NCBI GenBank assembly: GCA_902702965.1
Contig: CACRXP010000232.1
Coordinates: forward strand, 563,047-627,046
Source: Spirometra erinaceieuropaei
Taxonomy: Eukaryota > Platyhelminthes > Cestoda > Diphyllobothriidea > Diphyllobothriidae
DNA: 64,000 nucleotides
Reading direction: 5' to 3'
Below the pieces are notes generated by a model. The model did no database searches and had not been told where the DNA came from. It saw nothing but the letters and a program-made list of their open reading frames with translations. Shown in pieces: positions 11,296 to 22,952 of the stretch. Position 1 is the stretch's first letter. Each line of letters starts with the position of its first letter. Made by a program: the position numbers and the translations under genes.

Positions 11296-14115
11296 TTACC
11301 GAAATGTCTTCATAAGTTCGCATTTTGTCCGACTGGTCAATGGCTAGTAAGTTTGAACAGAATTAGCACATGTAGTCACCGACATACTAATTGTGCATCA
11401 AGAGTATTTATCTCCCATAAGATGTCCGTAATTTCCTTGGTCACGATGGAGTCCGTAGTCTCAGAGTGTTCTCTCAAGATCAGTGAATAGTTTACGCTTT
11501 TTAGCGCACCAAATCAGCTGCCCATTAAAATAGTTTCCACGCCATGTGTTCATCAAAACCTTTATAATATGACACTTCTTGAAAGCATTTATTGAAGTAT
11601 TGGACCCTTGGACATTCTTCCTGGTGCAGATGGACGTTTGAATCATATTCGTAGACTCGGACAAGGAGAAAACTCCATTTCAGAGAAGAACAAAGGTCTG
11701 AAACGAATGTCTGAGATCAGATAAAAAAATTTCTTTTATAAGTTTCCTCTTCGAAAAGCCATTCAATGAGGTATTTTGCTGACGGATCTCAATGTACTCT
11801 AACCTATCAATGTAAAATGAAGGTAACGATTACAATTTTTGGTCGACGTTTTCGCTCTACTAGAAGAAGATAATGGTTTTTCTATCGTAAACAAAAGAAC
11901 TCACACTTTACTTAACACTGCAGCAATTTTCTCCACATTTGTGTACTTTAGGGCTCTGTTATACGATTACAAATGCACAATACAATAGTCGAATAAATAT
12001 TATGATATTGCGAAAACTAATAATCGTCTGCCCGCTCCGTTTCTAACTTACGCGTTAACGGAAACTAGACCATACAATTGTATCCCACCGTATGCTTAAA
12101 AGTTAATAAAGCCACTTGCTGGAGGGCTTTCTCGCGTTAAGTTATTGAGTATTCGCAAAGGGCAGGAAGATGTCATAATAGTTAAAAAGGTTGGAAGTAG
12201 ACATTATTACTGCGTTTTTTAAAATCGATAAACATGTGGCTTTCTGGAAATAACCTTCTTACTTACCCTGTGCTGCATCTGATCAACTTGAAGGAAGGGA
12301 TCAATTTTCAAGTACGACAAGTTCTGTTTTGTAAGAATCTCGAGTTTTGCTTACTGCTCTAACATATAGTAACACGCACGAATGGGTGAATTTAGTATAA
12401 GACAGCTTTTAACATAAGAAACTACCCGACCGCGAGGTAACTTAGGTTTTCGCTCAAAAATGTATGCATTTTGACTAATAAATTGAGGAACAAATGTATT
12501 CTGCTGAACGAATAAAAAAAGTCCAATATTCTAGGCGCCTTAATTTGATCCTCTTCATTTCCGTAATAACATGATGCAGATATGATAAAACTTTCCAATA
12601 AATATTGGCCGTGTAGTATACTTTATATGTAACATTAATAAACAGATACAACGCCGTACGAACTGAATTTACCGTCATAAAAAGTCAATGCCTCAGAGAA
12701 CATTCCCTATATACAGTTCAACATTCAATCCCAAACACAGCTTTTTTAGAATACACAAGTATCGGAAACACTTTAAAAAGTCAAAAGACCCGTTTTTTCA
12801 AGCACGCAAACTGCAGAAGACAGATGTTGCCATTAAACGGTTCAACTAGTAAATTTGTGTTATATCTTCCTGAAAAATCCGTTAACTCCGAGTAAATTCT
12901 CGGTGTCAGCGGAAGACACCAAGATTTAAGTAGCCATTTTCTTTTCTGAGTCCATCTACACAACTATCTGAAGAGGGCTTCAGATAGCACTCAGCGGGGA
13001 CTCCTGTGGTAACTGTCGTGAGGTAAATCTCCCTGTTAGCTAGTTTTATGAATCCATTTAAGTAATATTTCTTGTGCGTTTCAAGAGTTTTATTGCATAG
13101 CTCAGAGTCCTGAAAAGTATTGAATTTGGACTGTTTCTATGTTTCATATAAGCCTAAAATTTCCGAAAATATTACTTTGGCAAATAGACAGCGTAGTTTG
13201 CTGACAAACTAGCCTGCAAACGGGGGGGCCACTTTCAATTAGAACAAAACATATTCTAATTGCTTCAGTACAATATATCCGGTCTTAAAATTGGACATGG
13301 ATGATAATTTTGGAAGAATTGAAACAGATACTGCATATGGCCTAGTTAGTGATCTTTACAGTAAATCTATGCTCTCAAACTTTTAAAGCCTTAGATGCGC
13401 TTCATAAAATGGCAAAAGGAAATTCTTCCGCCTGTCAAAGTCATAAGGTCACTATGATTATGCTTTTCAAGTGGCTATTATTCTACAATCTGAGTTCGAA
13501 ATCTTCCAGTTCTACAATGGAGATGCTGTCATTTGTCTCAGCTATTCGTCTGCAACTCCCAGATGTGAACGCTCCCTTTTGGAAATTTGAATTATCAGTG
13601 AAGTCAAAAAATTAAAACTATGCCTGATGCAAAACTGTAGGGGGTGCAGGGTCACCCAAAATCCACGGCGAACACAAGTGCCTGAGGTCACTGATGATTT
13701 GTGAGGGAGTTGGATTATCCTTATGGGGCCTTGCGCACGCTCAGTGTGCTCCAATGAGATGACTAAGTTCTGACTCATGTAGGTCAGAATAACTGTGCTG
13801 TTAGTCACCAGATCTAACATAGCGAATTTTTTCTCGCCCTAATGTAGACTCCTTTCTTATCCTCCTCCGCTCCACTTGTGTGAAAAGTCTCTCGGCAGAA
13901 TGCAACAGGTAAACAGTTAAAATGAGTCAACACTTCTTTTCCATGGAAGGAAGATCTGTCAGAACTCTTACAATTATGCGCTTTGTGCAAAAAGTACTTA
14001 GCTTCCATCTGGTTCCATTTACAGCCTAATTATCTGCCCTCCTCGCCGTCATTTCCTTCACATAGTGATGCTGCGTAAATTTTATTTAATCTAAATGAAA
14101 CTCCATCTGAAATGT
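11296..14115. other. Unassigned AT-rich DNA
   Basis: About 2.8 kb without a recognisable gene or element. Reading frames are short and on both strands. The only structure I noted is a small hairpin near 12966-12987 (CTGAAG...CTTCAG). Confidence 0.4.
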
Positions 14116-14127
14116 GATATGCATATT

Positions 14128-14206
14128 TGAGCCGAACTTCATCAGTTTCAGTGGAATAACCGCGCAATATTCGTAAACGGCCAAATAGGCAGTCAGTAAT
14201 ATACAT
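14128..14206 (+). repeat. Satellite-like unit, part 1
   Basis: The block TTCAGTGGAATAACCGCGC and the following CAATATTCGTAAACGGCC resemble 15163-15235 and, inverted, 19800-19862. At 15.2 kb the same block runs into the next part of the unit, so all are taken as pieces of one dispersed, probably tandem-derived monomer. Confidence 0.5.
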
Positions 14207-14890
14207 ACGTTACCGCGTTTATGTCTGCGGAGATTAAAATTTTGCAACATCATAACTGGTATATCTACCAGAAAGCACGCGGCGAAATCTGGGAGGCCCA
14301 CTGATAAGCCAAATCCCTCGTGGAAAAATTTCACCGAACCGGGGTACGGGATCATCGTCGTTAACAGCACCTTCTTCCTTCCCTGTCTGGTTGGCTACCG
14401 TCTACCGACTTGGTCCCTGGTACATTTGCCTACCTGAAAGGTAGGCATCATAGTCCACGACTGGTTTCTCACTAGTTACCGACGAGGCCTCTGGAAAATG
14501 TCCTTTGACCTTCTCTTATCTTGCCGGCTGTGGTGATCGCTTCGCAAGGCCCTCAGTCGGTACCCAACCTCTATCGGTGACTAACCGTAACTAGGCTCTG
14601 CCTAGCAACCACCCCCCGGTAGCCTCCTCGATCGGAGGTCCAAATCGGATCAGGGTATCCGGTCTTCTAAGTGTCCACACACCCGATAATTCCGCGCCCA
14701 TTTCCATTCCTTCCCCTCCCTCACACCCTTTGTTTCCATTCGCTCTCCCCTTTCAACTTCACAATGTCCAACGGAGCGGGCAACATGTAATCACATAGAC
14801 GGCGTATGCTAATTCGGATTGCTATCCCACTAAACCAACACGTGATCCATAGTTAAGTTCGCCAGTTGTCCGAAATGTCTGAGTAGTTGG
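14207..14890. other. No gene recognised
   Basis: C-rich stretches (14600-14760) but no identifiable element or reading frame. Confidence 0.4.
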
Positions 14891-15003
14891 GTTGCAGGAT
14901 ACCATACTAGCAGTACAGGCACTAGCTAAAAGTCCAGAAACGCGTGTTTCGTCGATAATCTGCCACCGAATGACACAGCTGCGGGAAATTCGGCTCATCA
15001 TTT
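14891..15003 (+). repeat. Satellite-like unit, part 2
   Basis: GGTTGCAGGATACCATACTA leads to CACTAGCTAAAAGTCC, TTTCGTCGAT and TTCGGCTCATCA. The same order is seen at 43150-43250, and its first third at 15236-15291. Confidence 0.55.
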
Positions 15004-15162
15004 GGTCCCCCAGCATTTCCCGTGTGCCTTCTGGTAGATACCTCAGTTTAGAAGTTGTTGATTTTCGATTTCGTCAAAAATCAACTGCTAACTTAGAGCT
15101 CATCAGTTTGAACTAAGGTCTATAGGCGTAGACCGAAATTTGGTGTATTAACACTTAGGCCG

Positions 15163-15291
15163 ATGTCCGTCAGCCACAGCGGGATAGCCGTGTAATATTC
15201 AAAAACGACTGACAGGTCGCTAGTAGTATATATTAGGTTGCAGGATATCATAATAACAGCACAGGTACTAGCTAAAGGCCTGAGTAGTACT
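15163..15291 (+). repeat. Satellite-like unit, junction of parts 1 and 2
   Basis: The CAGCGGGATAGCCGTGTAAT block (part 1) continues directly into AGGTTGCAGGATATCATAAT (part 2). This copy shows that the two parts are neighbours, as expected for a head-to-tail repeated monomer of roughly 170-200 bp. Confidence 0.55.
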
Positions 15292-15489
15292 GTTTGGGAA
15301 CAGCATTGTTCACTTCCTCGCGAGGAAACGTGTTAGAAAAGGTGCCTTAAACAAATACTGGGATTATGTTATCTGCATGCAGACCGTGGCTCTCAGCCGT
15401 ACAACTCACGGTCGCAACAGTCAAAAAACAATAATTCACGTCCCCATCTTTTCCGCCCCACCCCACGGGCTGCTGGAGTGGTTTTGGTC

Positions 15490-18400
15490 TCCCTGGCAGC
15501 CTCGAATTTTCGTTCCCTTTTAGACATTCCGAAGAGTAGCCGACCGGGAAGGAGGACGACGCTAGTTGCTTGAAAACTGGCGTGATACAAGAGGGATGTC
15601 GCTGCCTTAAGCGAGACCTGATCTTCCGAAGAAGATCAATTGTAGGAGGTGGGTACCGGTCACTCCTGCTGGAGAGATCGCCCAAAGACAGAGCGACGCG
15701 ACACAGGCGTCGGCCTTGACATCCGAAACGGCATCGTGGGACGACTGCCCTGTCTGCCGCAGCGCACTACCGACCGATTCATGAGCCTGCGTCCGCCTCT
15801 AATGACCAGCTACGATTAGGCGAAGAACAAGTTCTACATGAACCTTCACTTGCCAGCAGTTTTGCCGAAGGCAAACAAGCTGGTTGTCCCTGGTGACTTC
15901 AATACCCGCCGCGGGACAGTCTACGCTGTCTGGAAGGGAGTGTTGGATAGCCATAGGTTCGGCGGCAGAAATGAAAAAGACCTCCTTCTCTGAACCTGCG
16001 CGGAACACCGCCTCCTCCTGACCAACACCTTCCGCCTTCATATGCGGAAGGAAGCAACGTGGATGCATCCGCGATCCCACGCAGACAGCTGATGAACTAC
16101 GTTCTTGTCTGGACGCGAGATCGACAGGACTTGCTGGTGACCAAGGCGATCTAGGATGCCGACAGCTGGATGGGTCACCACCACGTCCTCTCCAAGATGA
16201 GGCTCCGACTGCCACCTCACAGGAGGCCACAAGACAAGCGACCACAGGTAAGATGAATACTGTTCTGTCGAATTTGCCTTCTTACCGTTTCGATAGCTAC
16301 AACCAGTTAACTCAGCGACTGGAGGAAATGCCATCTCCAGACGACAACGCCGCCGATAGAAGCGGAGACGTGCGTTCTAGAAAAGAGTTCAGGGGAAGAA
16401 GATGCGATCACTGGAGCAGGAAGTTTATTGGCCTAACGTTTCGGATTATAACCCGAACCCGTTATCAGAGACAGTCACAGATAGGGGTAGTAAAGGCACC
16501 GTGGAGAAACAGTGGCGCAATTGCGAAAGCGCTATCTGCTCCACCGCACTGGACATCCTCGGTCTCCTACGCCGTCAGCATCATGATTGGTGTAAAAACA
16601 ACGATGAACAAATCGGCAATCTGCTTGCTTAGAAGGATAGGCAGCACGAAGCATACGCCAACTGCCAAAACAACGCCGCCAATGTAATCTGCTTCAGATG
16701 CCACTACCTGCTCCAGCACTGACGACGGGAAATGTAAGATTCCTGGGTGTATTGTAGGACCAAGGAAATCCAAGGATACGAGGCCCACAATGAAACAAAG
16801 AGGCTTTTCGCCTCAATCGAGGCGGTCTTTGGTCACTGCATCAAAGAAGCTGCATAGATTCTCAGCATCGACGAGAAAACACTCCCCACAGAGAAATCAC
16901 AAATTCTGAAGCGCTACACCCAACACTTCAGAAGTGTCTCCCACCACTCATCTACAGTCTCCGATGCCGACACCGACCGACCTCCTCAAATGGAAACGAG
17001 CAACGGCCTGGACATCCCGCCCGCCCTCCAGAAGCAGTGAGAGCCGTACGCCAGCCGTTCGACGAGAAACCATCGGGATCTGACGTGATCCTAGCGGAAT
17101 TCTACAAACACAGCAGCCCCCGAACTGATGTACAAGCTTGAACGCAATTTCGAGAGATGAATAAATGACATGAATAAATTCCCCAGGATTTTAAGTAAGC
17201 TAAAATCGTCCATCTCTACGATCAAAAAGGAGATCAGGTCTCACTGATGTAAATTATCGGAAACATCTTCGCACGCGTACTTCCAGATCGTCTATACGGC
17301 CACCCCGAACAGGAATTTCTCTCCGAAAGCCAGTGTGCCTTGCGATGTTACCGCGAAACCATCGACATGCTTGTTGCCATCCATCAGTTAAAAGAGAAAT
17401 GTAAGGAAATCCAGACCCATCTCTGCATTACCTTCGAAGGCCTGACGAAAGCCATCCACACGGCCGATCGCTATGGACTCTGGAAAATCATGTAGAAATT
17501 CGGCTGCATGATGTGCCAACTCCATGGTAGGAGACAGAACGCGTTACAGGCACTGGGACCGTCTCAGAAGCATTCGCAGTGATCAACGGAATAAAACAGG
17601 GATGCGTGCTCGCTCTCATACTCAGAAGATGAAGATGCGATCACTGCGATCGTTCTCTGTTATGCTGATGGACACCTACCGTAATGAGTGGTCTATGATC
17701 TGCGTCGTCTACAGGCGCACGCATGTCCCAGCGCGTCTATCTACGACCTGCTTTCGCGGACGACTGCACGTTCAATACCACGAAAAAACTGAATCTGCAA
17801 AGGAGCGTAGGTCTTTTCGCCTCTGACTGCACCAAGTTTGGACCGATCATCAACACTGACAAAACTTTGATCATGCACCAGCCGTCACCCAGCACTGAAT
17901 ACGTCTCTGATCTCATTGTCAACGCCTCAAAATTAAAACAATGAACGATTTCACCTAGTTAGGCAGTGCACTCCCATGTAGCAACAAAATCAAAGACGAA
18001 GTGGTTTACCAAATTTCCCAAGTTAGCCCGGCTTTCGGTCGGCTGCTGGACTCGGTGTGTAATCGCCATAGTCGCCATCTCAGCAAAAAATTAATGATGT
18101 ACGAAGCTGTCATTTTGACGTTCTTGCAGAATGAAGCGGAGACTTGGACTGATTACAGGGCTGAAGTGCAGAAACAAAACCATTTCCACCTCAGCTGTCC
18201 CTGGAGAGTCCTAAGGCTGAGGTGGCAGAACAGGATCCCGGAAACGGAGTTTTCGGAACGGATCGAAATCCTCAGCCTACACGCCGTGCCGAGGCAACTG
18301 CAACTGCACGGAGCGGTCGTCTCACGAGGATGGCCGACGGGCAATTACTCAGTCGACTCTTCTACGGAGAAGTCGTTGTGAATGCTCGCAGACAAGGCGG

Positions 18401-18700
18401 ACAGCAGCGACCCTTCAACGACACCCGGAAGAACTCTACATGGCACTCGTAAATCGACTCGGACACCTGCAAGGACTCTGCCCATAGTCGACCGGCCTGG
18501 CGAAGACCAATTAAGACTAGAGTGGAAATCTATAAATCCAACCAGATAACCACTGCCAAAGCCAAAGGAGAAGCTCACAAGCCTCAAACGCCTCAAATTC
18601 ACAATGCCAAAAACCGGCCTCTTCTAACATACCCACACTACCAGCGAGCATTTCACGTACAGATCGACTTCATCGAATACCTCCGGACCCAGTGCAACAA
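15490..18700 (+). pseudogene. LINE (APE-type non-LTR retrotransposon), EN-RT pseudogene
   Basis: Relic of one long protein read in shifting frames with many stops. In order, it has: an N-terminal AP-endonuclease-like domain (NFRSLLDIPK at about 15505; DVAALSET at 15595; IRNGIVGRLPCLPQ at about 15725; GDFN at about 15891; WMHPRSH near 16062; NYVLV near 16097); a linker (WRNCESAICSTALDILG near 16510); and a reverse transcriptase (KAIHTADRYGLWKIM near 17450; FADD at 17753-17764; IINTDKTLIMHQP near 17850). An RT-tail segment NHFHLSC follows near 18180. Just before LTKAIHTAD the block A region reads FEG, where the family has the catalytic Asp, so the RT is dead even apart from stops. The endonuclease appears to have lost a short block near 15800. 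The endonuclease resembles the RTE/BovB-like type (inference). It once copied its RNA into nicked chromosomal DNA. Confidence 0.85.
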
Positions 18701-19135
18701 AAAACCAACGACCCCACCTGCTGCATGCACGACGCCCTATAATCACCCCCACGCACTAACTCTCACCGCGTACACGACGACCACTCCCACAGCCCGTGAT
18801 CACACTCCTAATGCCCCGTCCCACCCTTCATCCTACCACAAGACCCCGCGACGATGACGGCAACGTCTACTAAATTCTCCGTCCCCGCCACCGGCGAGAA
18901 CTCCCCCGACACCTCATCAACCACTATCCGCATTATCACCACATCCGCCTCCAGCGATGCGGACTGGACCCCAACCTGTCCTTATTGAAATCGCACATTC
19001 ACCTCACGCACTGGTCTCGTCGGTCATTTGTGAATCACTCGCACTGTGACCGCCAAACCAGCGTCCGGAGCCTCCACGTACACTCAATTCATCTGCCCTC
19101 ACTGTGCGCACCGCTCACACGTGTTTACTCATACT
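18610..19135 (+). pseudogene. C-terminal zinc-finger tail of the LINE
   Basis: Three degenerate C2H2 fingers follow the RT. At about 18627 the first reads TYPHYQRAF ending EYLRTQC, with Tyr at both positions where Cys is expected. At about 18975 the second reads TCPY, a stop, then RTFTSRTGLVGHL. At about 19092 the third reads ICPHC and ends THTH before a stop. Between them lie Pro/Thr-rich stretches. In this family the fingers probably help bind nucleic acid (inference). The tail matches the relic at 42236-42325, which is the last finger of a second copy. Confidence 0.7.
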
Positions 19136-19690
19136 CACTGGTAGCATCGCCACCGCAACCTACTCTACAGGTCCCAACCTATCCTGCTCGCACCGCAATC
19201 TCACACCAGCCACATATCTCAAACTCAGCACCAGTTAGTTGACCGGCTAGAGCAGTCGGCTGCTGCACGAGAGAGGGAAGAAGGAGCAAGGTCGACTCTC
19301 AGTCCGCTTTTCCTCACTGTAAACAATCTGACCAGCTTGAATCTGTCACGGTGCGCTGAATGTCGGGACTCGGAAGTTTGCCAACTGGCGGGATAAACCG
19401 GACTTGGCAATCAGTCCAGTGCGTGTTTGTATGCAATCGCAGACTGGTGGTATAGAATTCAGACTGCGATTACGCATTCCTAATGTGAGTTTTACTACAC
19501 TCCCCCTCTTCCTTGTTGAGTGGATTCCTGGTCGTTTTTGTATAAACCAATGAATTTGGTGGCATGCCTAGTTAGGGGTTCTCGCCGCGCCAGTCACCTG
19601 CGGCCTCTCCGCCTCCAGTATTTTTGACTTTGTCTAGACACCGGACCCAGGTGGGGGTGGGGGGAGAAAATGCGATGGATACAGCGCAAG
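19136..19690 (+). repeat. LINE 3' untranslated region
   Basis: Similar to 42330-42620 and 43041-43115. Shared blocks include TCACGGTGCGC, GGAAG(G/T)TTG, CAGT.GTGT..TGTTTG and CCTCTCC.CCTCC followed later by a G-rich run. It is not coding. The two copies differ by about 400 bp of extra sequence in the 42-43 kb copy. Confidence 0.55.
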
Positions 19691-19799
19691 CCTATTATCA
19701 CTATATACTGATTAAAGCGCAAGTCATTGCCACTGTTCCCCCGATGAATATCATCGGAATAGACGGACGAGCTTTGACGACATGAAACATCATACAACA

Positions 19800-19862
19800 T
19801 ACTACTGGCTGCTTGCTGGCAGTTTATGAATACTGAGTGGATATCCTACTAAAGCTGATGAA
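19800..19862 (-). repeat. Satellite-like unit, inverted fragment
   Basis: Read on minus, it contains CATCAGCTTTAGTAGGATA and ATTCATAAACTGCCAGC, matching part 1 of the unit at 14128 and 15163. It lies downstream of the LINE 3' end, as does the copy at 43150. Confidence 0.4.
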
Positions 19863-19986
19863 TTTTGTCACAAATATCTACATCAAACTTTTGTCTGAGT
19901 CTATAAAGCTTCTGTTTGACTGATGTACTCCCCGTGAACAAATTAAATTCTCCGAAGTTTGGAAAACTGCAATATGTACATATATA

Positions 19987-20964
19987 CAGTAGATGTGCTA
20001 ACTCCTGTAATGTCAATCAAAATTTCGAAATGCGTTCTCGTTTCGAAAAGATAAATTAAGTAGTGTTGTAAAACTAATCATGATACAGCATAAATCTATA
20101 ATGATCCAGTTACCTCAAGGTGTCGGCTTTCGAAAGAACTTATTTTCGGCTGCATGCAAGATCTATACTCTGCAAAAAAATGACTACTTAAGTAGTATGC
20201 AATTTTCTCATTGATTTTCGATGCCCTTGAAAATTCAATTTTATTTCATGGAAAACATGCATAAAAATATTCATTCTTTTACTTATTCGGTGGAAAATTA
20301 CGTCTTCTTCCAATTTCATACTCAAAAGAAGAGTATAATGCGATTTTAAAAACTTTTCTAATTCCCGAATAATTTTGAACCCGACCTGCTGTTACACTTG
20401 CATGCAGGGTTTCAAAACTACAAGCTGTATATTTTCCGTGTACGGAAAATCATGCATTTCTCTAAGGTGTTAAGAGGAGACCATATGAGGTTCATAAAAT
20501 GAAGCAGTGGATTTGAGCAATATTGTTAACTTTACAAGCCACATTCGTAAATGCAGATACATGACGTTTCATGAACGGCCATTTAACGGTATTAAAAAAT
20601 CTCACAATTAGAAACTTTTTAAAACCGAACTATACACTCTTTTGAGCACAAACTTGGAAGAAGACGCGATTTTCTACCAAAAACGTAAAAGAGTGAATAC
20701 TTTTGTGCATGTTTTCCATGAAATATAATTGAATTTTCAAGGGCCTCGACAATCAATGAGAAAATTTTATGCTACTTAAGCAGTCATTTTTTGCATGCAG
20801 CCAAAAATAAGTTTTTTTCGAAAGCCGACACCCTGAAGTAACTGGATCATTATAGATTTATGCTGCATCATGATTAGTTTTACAACACTACTTAATTTAT
20901 CTTTTCGAAACGAGAACGCATTTCTAAATTTTGGTTGACAATTCATGAGTTAGCACATCTACTG
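19987..20964. mobile_element. Palindromic element PAL-C, 978 bp
   Basis: Ends are CAGTAGATGTGCTAACTC on the left and GCACATCTACTG on the right, each next to TA (19985-19986, 20965-20966). Arms are about 375 and 358 bp (to 20362, from 20607). The spacer of 244 bp is nearly the same as in PAL-A but in the opposite orientation. The left arm has the sub-palindrome ACTACTTAAGTAGT near 20184. The spacer core ATTTTCCGTGTACGGAAAAT is at 20431-20450. No coding capacity. With PAL-A it is the best-preserved member of the family. Confidence 0.85.
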
Positions 20965-21022
20965 TAGATATGTACCTTTACAATGATCATATCAAGAAAT
21001 ACAAAATAACTGGAATTAAATT

Positions 21023-21110
21023 TTCTGGCTTATTATCCGTCGCCAGTCAGCCATACCCAACCCGGGTGTTCTACTTCTACTACTCCAACGTTCTAACCGC
21101 TGCGACACTA
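21023..21110 (-). repeat. SINE fragment
   Basis: CTGGCTTATTATCCGTCGCC and AGTCAGCCATACCCAAC match the body of the tRNA-derived SINE at 24913-25240 and 49607-49830, in minus orientation. The tRNA-like head survives only as CGTTCTAACCGCTGCG-like sequence. Confidence 0.55.
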
Positions 21111-21182
21111 GTTTTTTGTCCTGTATATTGCAATCGGATACATTAGTTTTGGTACATATGTATATCATTAGTGGATGAATTA

Positions 21183-22030
21183 CATTCGGTGGTCGGTCTC
21201 ATGGAAGGTTGATCTAAATTCTTAAATTCTTTCTTGACTAGAAAGGATTACTTGTATGGGTATGCCATACCAAAATGTTGGCTATTGAATGAGCTTTTTC
21301 AACGGCCTGCAGAAACTGAACTCGGTAATAAGTTTTTACCTAAGAAGTATGATTTTCCATCGGATTTCGATATCCATACGAATACGAGTACATTTTATAA
21401 AAAATACGCCCGAAAATTCCCTTTCTTGTGTTGAGGTACTAGAAAGTATTATTAACTTTATATTTTATACTGAAGAAATGGTGTATTTGGTTCTTCAAAA
21501 AGTTCATAATTATATGATTTTGTTAAGACTGCAGTTTTTATTCATACGACCTCCTATAGGGATTTTTATTCATGTCCCACAATAGTTCTTACAACATAGT
21601 CCAGATAAGTATTAAAATTTAATAAACGCTTTATGATGTCTTAATTGCTTAGCAGAATATATGATTTCCCATGCATGAAAAATACACAGAACGCGGACTG
21701 TAAACCCTTGGCGCGAATAGAATGACGGATCGTGCTAAAAGTTACTCGGAAGTCGAAAAATTTTTGAAGCCTACATTGGCCATTTTTATGGCGCAAAATA
21801 TTAAGAAGACAAAAATCGACAGAAGAAAGGATATTTTTGAACATCCCTTCTAGAAGATATATTTGACTTCATAAATGTATCCAAAAACTGATGGGAAAAG
21901 CATGCAATTTAAGTAGTCATTTTTAGTGAGCGCGGTTTTTGAGAAGGTTAAAAAGATGTGCATTTAGAGGCCGACATCTTGGCATGATTGAAATACCTTT
22001 CGGTTGTGCTGCACGGGATGCAATTTCAGA
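21183..22030. mobile_element. Diverged palindromic element PAL-K
   Basis: The left arm starts after TA (21181-21182) with CATTCGGTGGTCGGTCTCAT, then TCTTGACTAGAAAGGATTAC. The interior follows the family order (GATTTTCCATCGGATTTCGA, then ACATTTTATAAAAAATACGC). The right arm has GCATGCAATTTAAGTAGTCA, GAGGCCGACATCTTGGCATG and TTGTGCTGCACGGGATGC. It is more diverged than PAL-A and PAL-C. The right end fades near 22030 and no closing TA was found. Confidence 0.6.
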
Positions 22031-22250
22031 AGCAGAGAAAAATATACGCTCTATTTTTGGAAATAGCATTTTAGAATTTTCAGCAAAATAGCCTCTCCTC
22101 ACGTTGCTGATAGAATAGGTATGCAAAACAGATAACACTTTAAAAACACAGAAGATAACTGTCGGAAAATGCAACTGTCGACATCATGAAGAATCGTGGG
22201 TGAAGGAGTTGCAAAATTTGCATTATATTTAATTTATTTACATAGCAGTA

Positions 22251-22379
22251 ATCAGAAGACGAGGTGTCAAGCACGCGTAGCTTTTGACAAATCCCTGTTG
22301 GCCAGTACAGTTATATGGGAACAGGATAAAAGTAAAACATGTTAACGATAAGAGAAATCGATAAAAACTCGCCTTAAAG
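22251..22379 (-). repeat. PLE-1 3' tail, inverted copy
   Basis: Read on minus, it carries ATCGATTTCTCTTATCG, ACATGTTTTACTTTTATCC and TTCCCATATAACTGTACTGG. This is the same sequence as the plus-strand tail at 22815-22952, and both outer ends read ATCAGAAGACGAGG. It touches the GIY-YIG segment at 22384, so the coding piece sits between inverted copies of its own 3' tail. Confidence 0.7.
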
Positions 22380-22383
22380 CACA

Positions 22384-22695
22384 ATGTGCATCCATTCTTT
22401 TACTTGCTCCTGTGGAGCAGGTTATATTGGTCGCAGAAGTCTGCGTTTATTCAAGGGAATACGGGAACACCTCCCGGCATGGCTGGGAAAAGACAAAACC
22501 AGGAGCATAAGCAGCGCCATTTTCTCGCTTTTCGATTCCGGACATTGTGTGGACCCCAACGAAGCTTTTCGTGTGATTTATAAGGTCCCCTCGAGCTATC
22601 CGGAGTTACTGGGCCAGCACATGTTAGCAACATCGGAAGCGGCCGCCATCACTTTATGCGCACAGAAGAACCACTTTCGGGCTCGGCGCCTATAG
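22384..22695 (+). pseudogene. PLE-1 GIY-YIG endonuclease domain, open 103-codon fragment
   Basis: C-terminal end of a Penelope-like retroelement protein. The frame has no internal stop: CSC at residues 8-10, then GAGYIGR (the YIG half of the GIY-YIG signature), LFKGIREHLPAW, SGHCVDPNEAFRVIY and a C-terminal AQKNHFRARR. In PLEs this domain follows the RT and cuts target DNA (established for the family). No RT is present upstream; an inverted 3' tail lies there instead, so this is a truncated copy despite its open frame. Copies at 39503 and 59178 carry frameshifts. The ATG at 22384 is an internal Met of the longer ancestral protein, so it need not be a true start. Confidence 0.8.
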
Positions 22696-22952
22696 TGGTC
22701 GAAATTCAACTAACGCTGCAACTCTCCGCGCCCTTCCGCTCTCACTCCGCCCCTGACACTGACTGCTATTGCCCACCCCCCCTACCCCCACCCCCTTTCC
22801 CACCTTCCCACACCCTGCCTGTGTTTTAATCGATCTTTTATCGATTTCTCTTATTGCTGACATGTTTTACTTCTACCCCATTCCCATATAGCTGTATTGG
22901 TCTGATGAGAATTTATCAAAAGCTGCGTATGCTCGCCGCCTCGTCTTCTGAT
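22696..22952 (+). repeat. PLE-1 3' tail
   Basis: C-rich run at 22765-22800, then TTATCGATTTCTCTTATTGC, ACATGTTTTACTTCTACC, TTCCCATATAGCTGTATTGG and CGTATGCTCGCC, ending TCGTCTTCTGAT. The same tail follows the copies at 39740-40070 and, inverted, 58900-59170. Confidence 0.75.

Noticed and set aside
15799..16245. A 148-codon minus-strand frame
   Set aside because: It is antisense to the LINE endonuclease, whose plus-strand motifs (GDFN, WMHPRSH, NYVLV) are recognisable.
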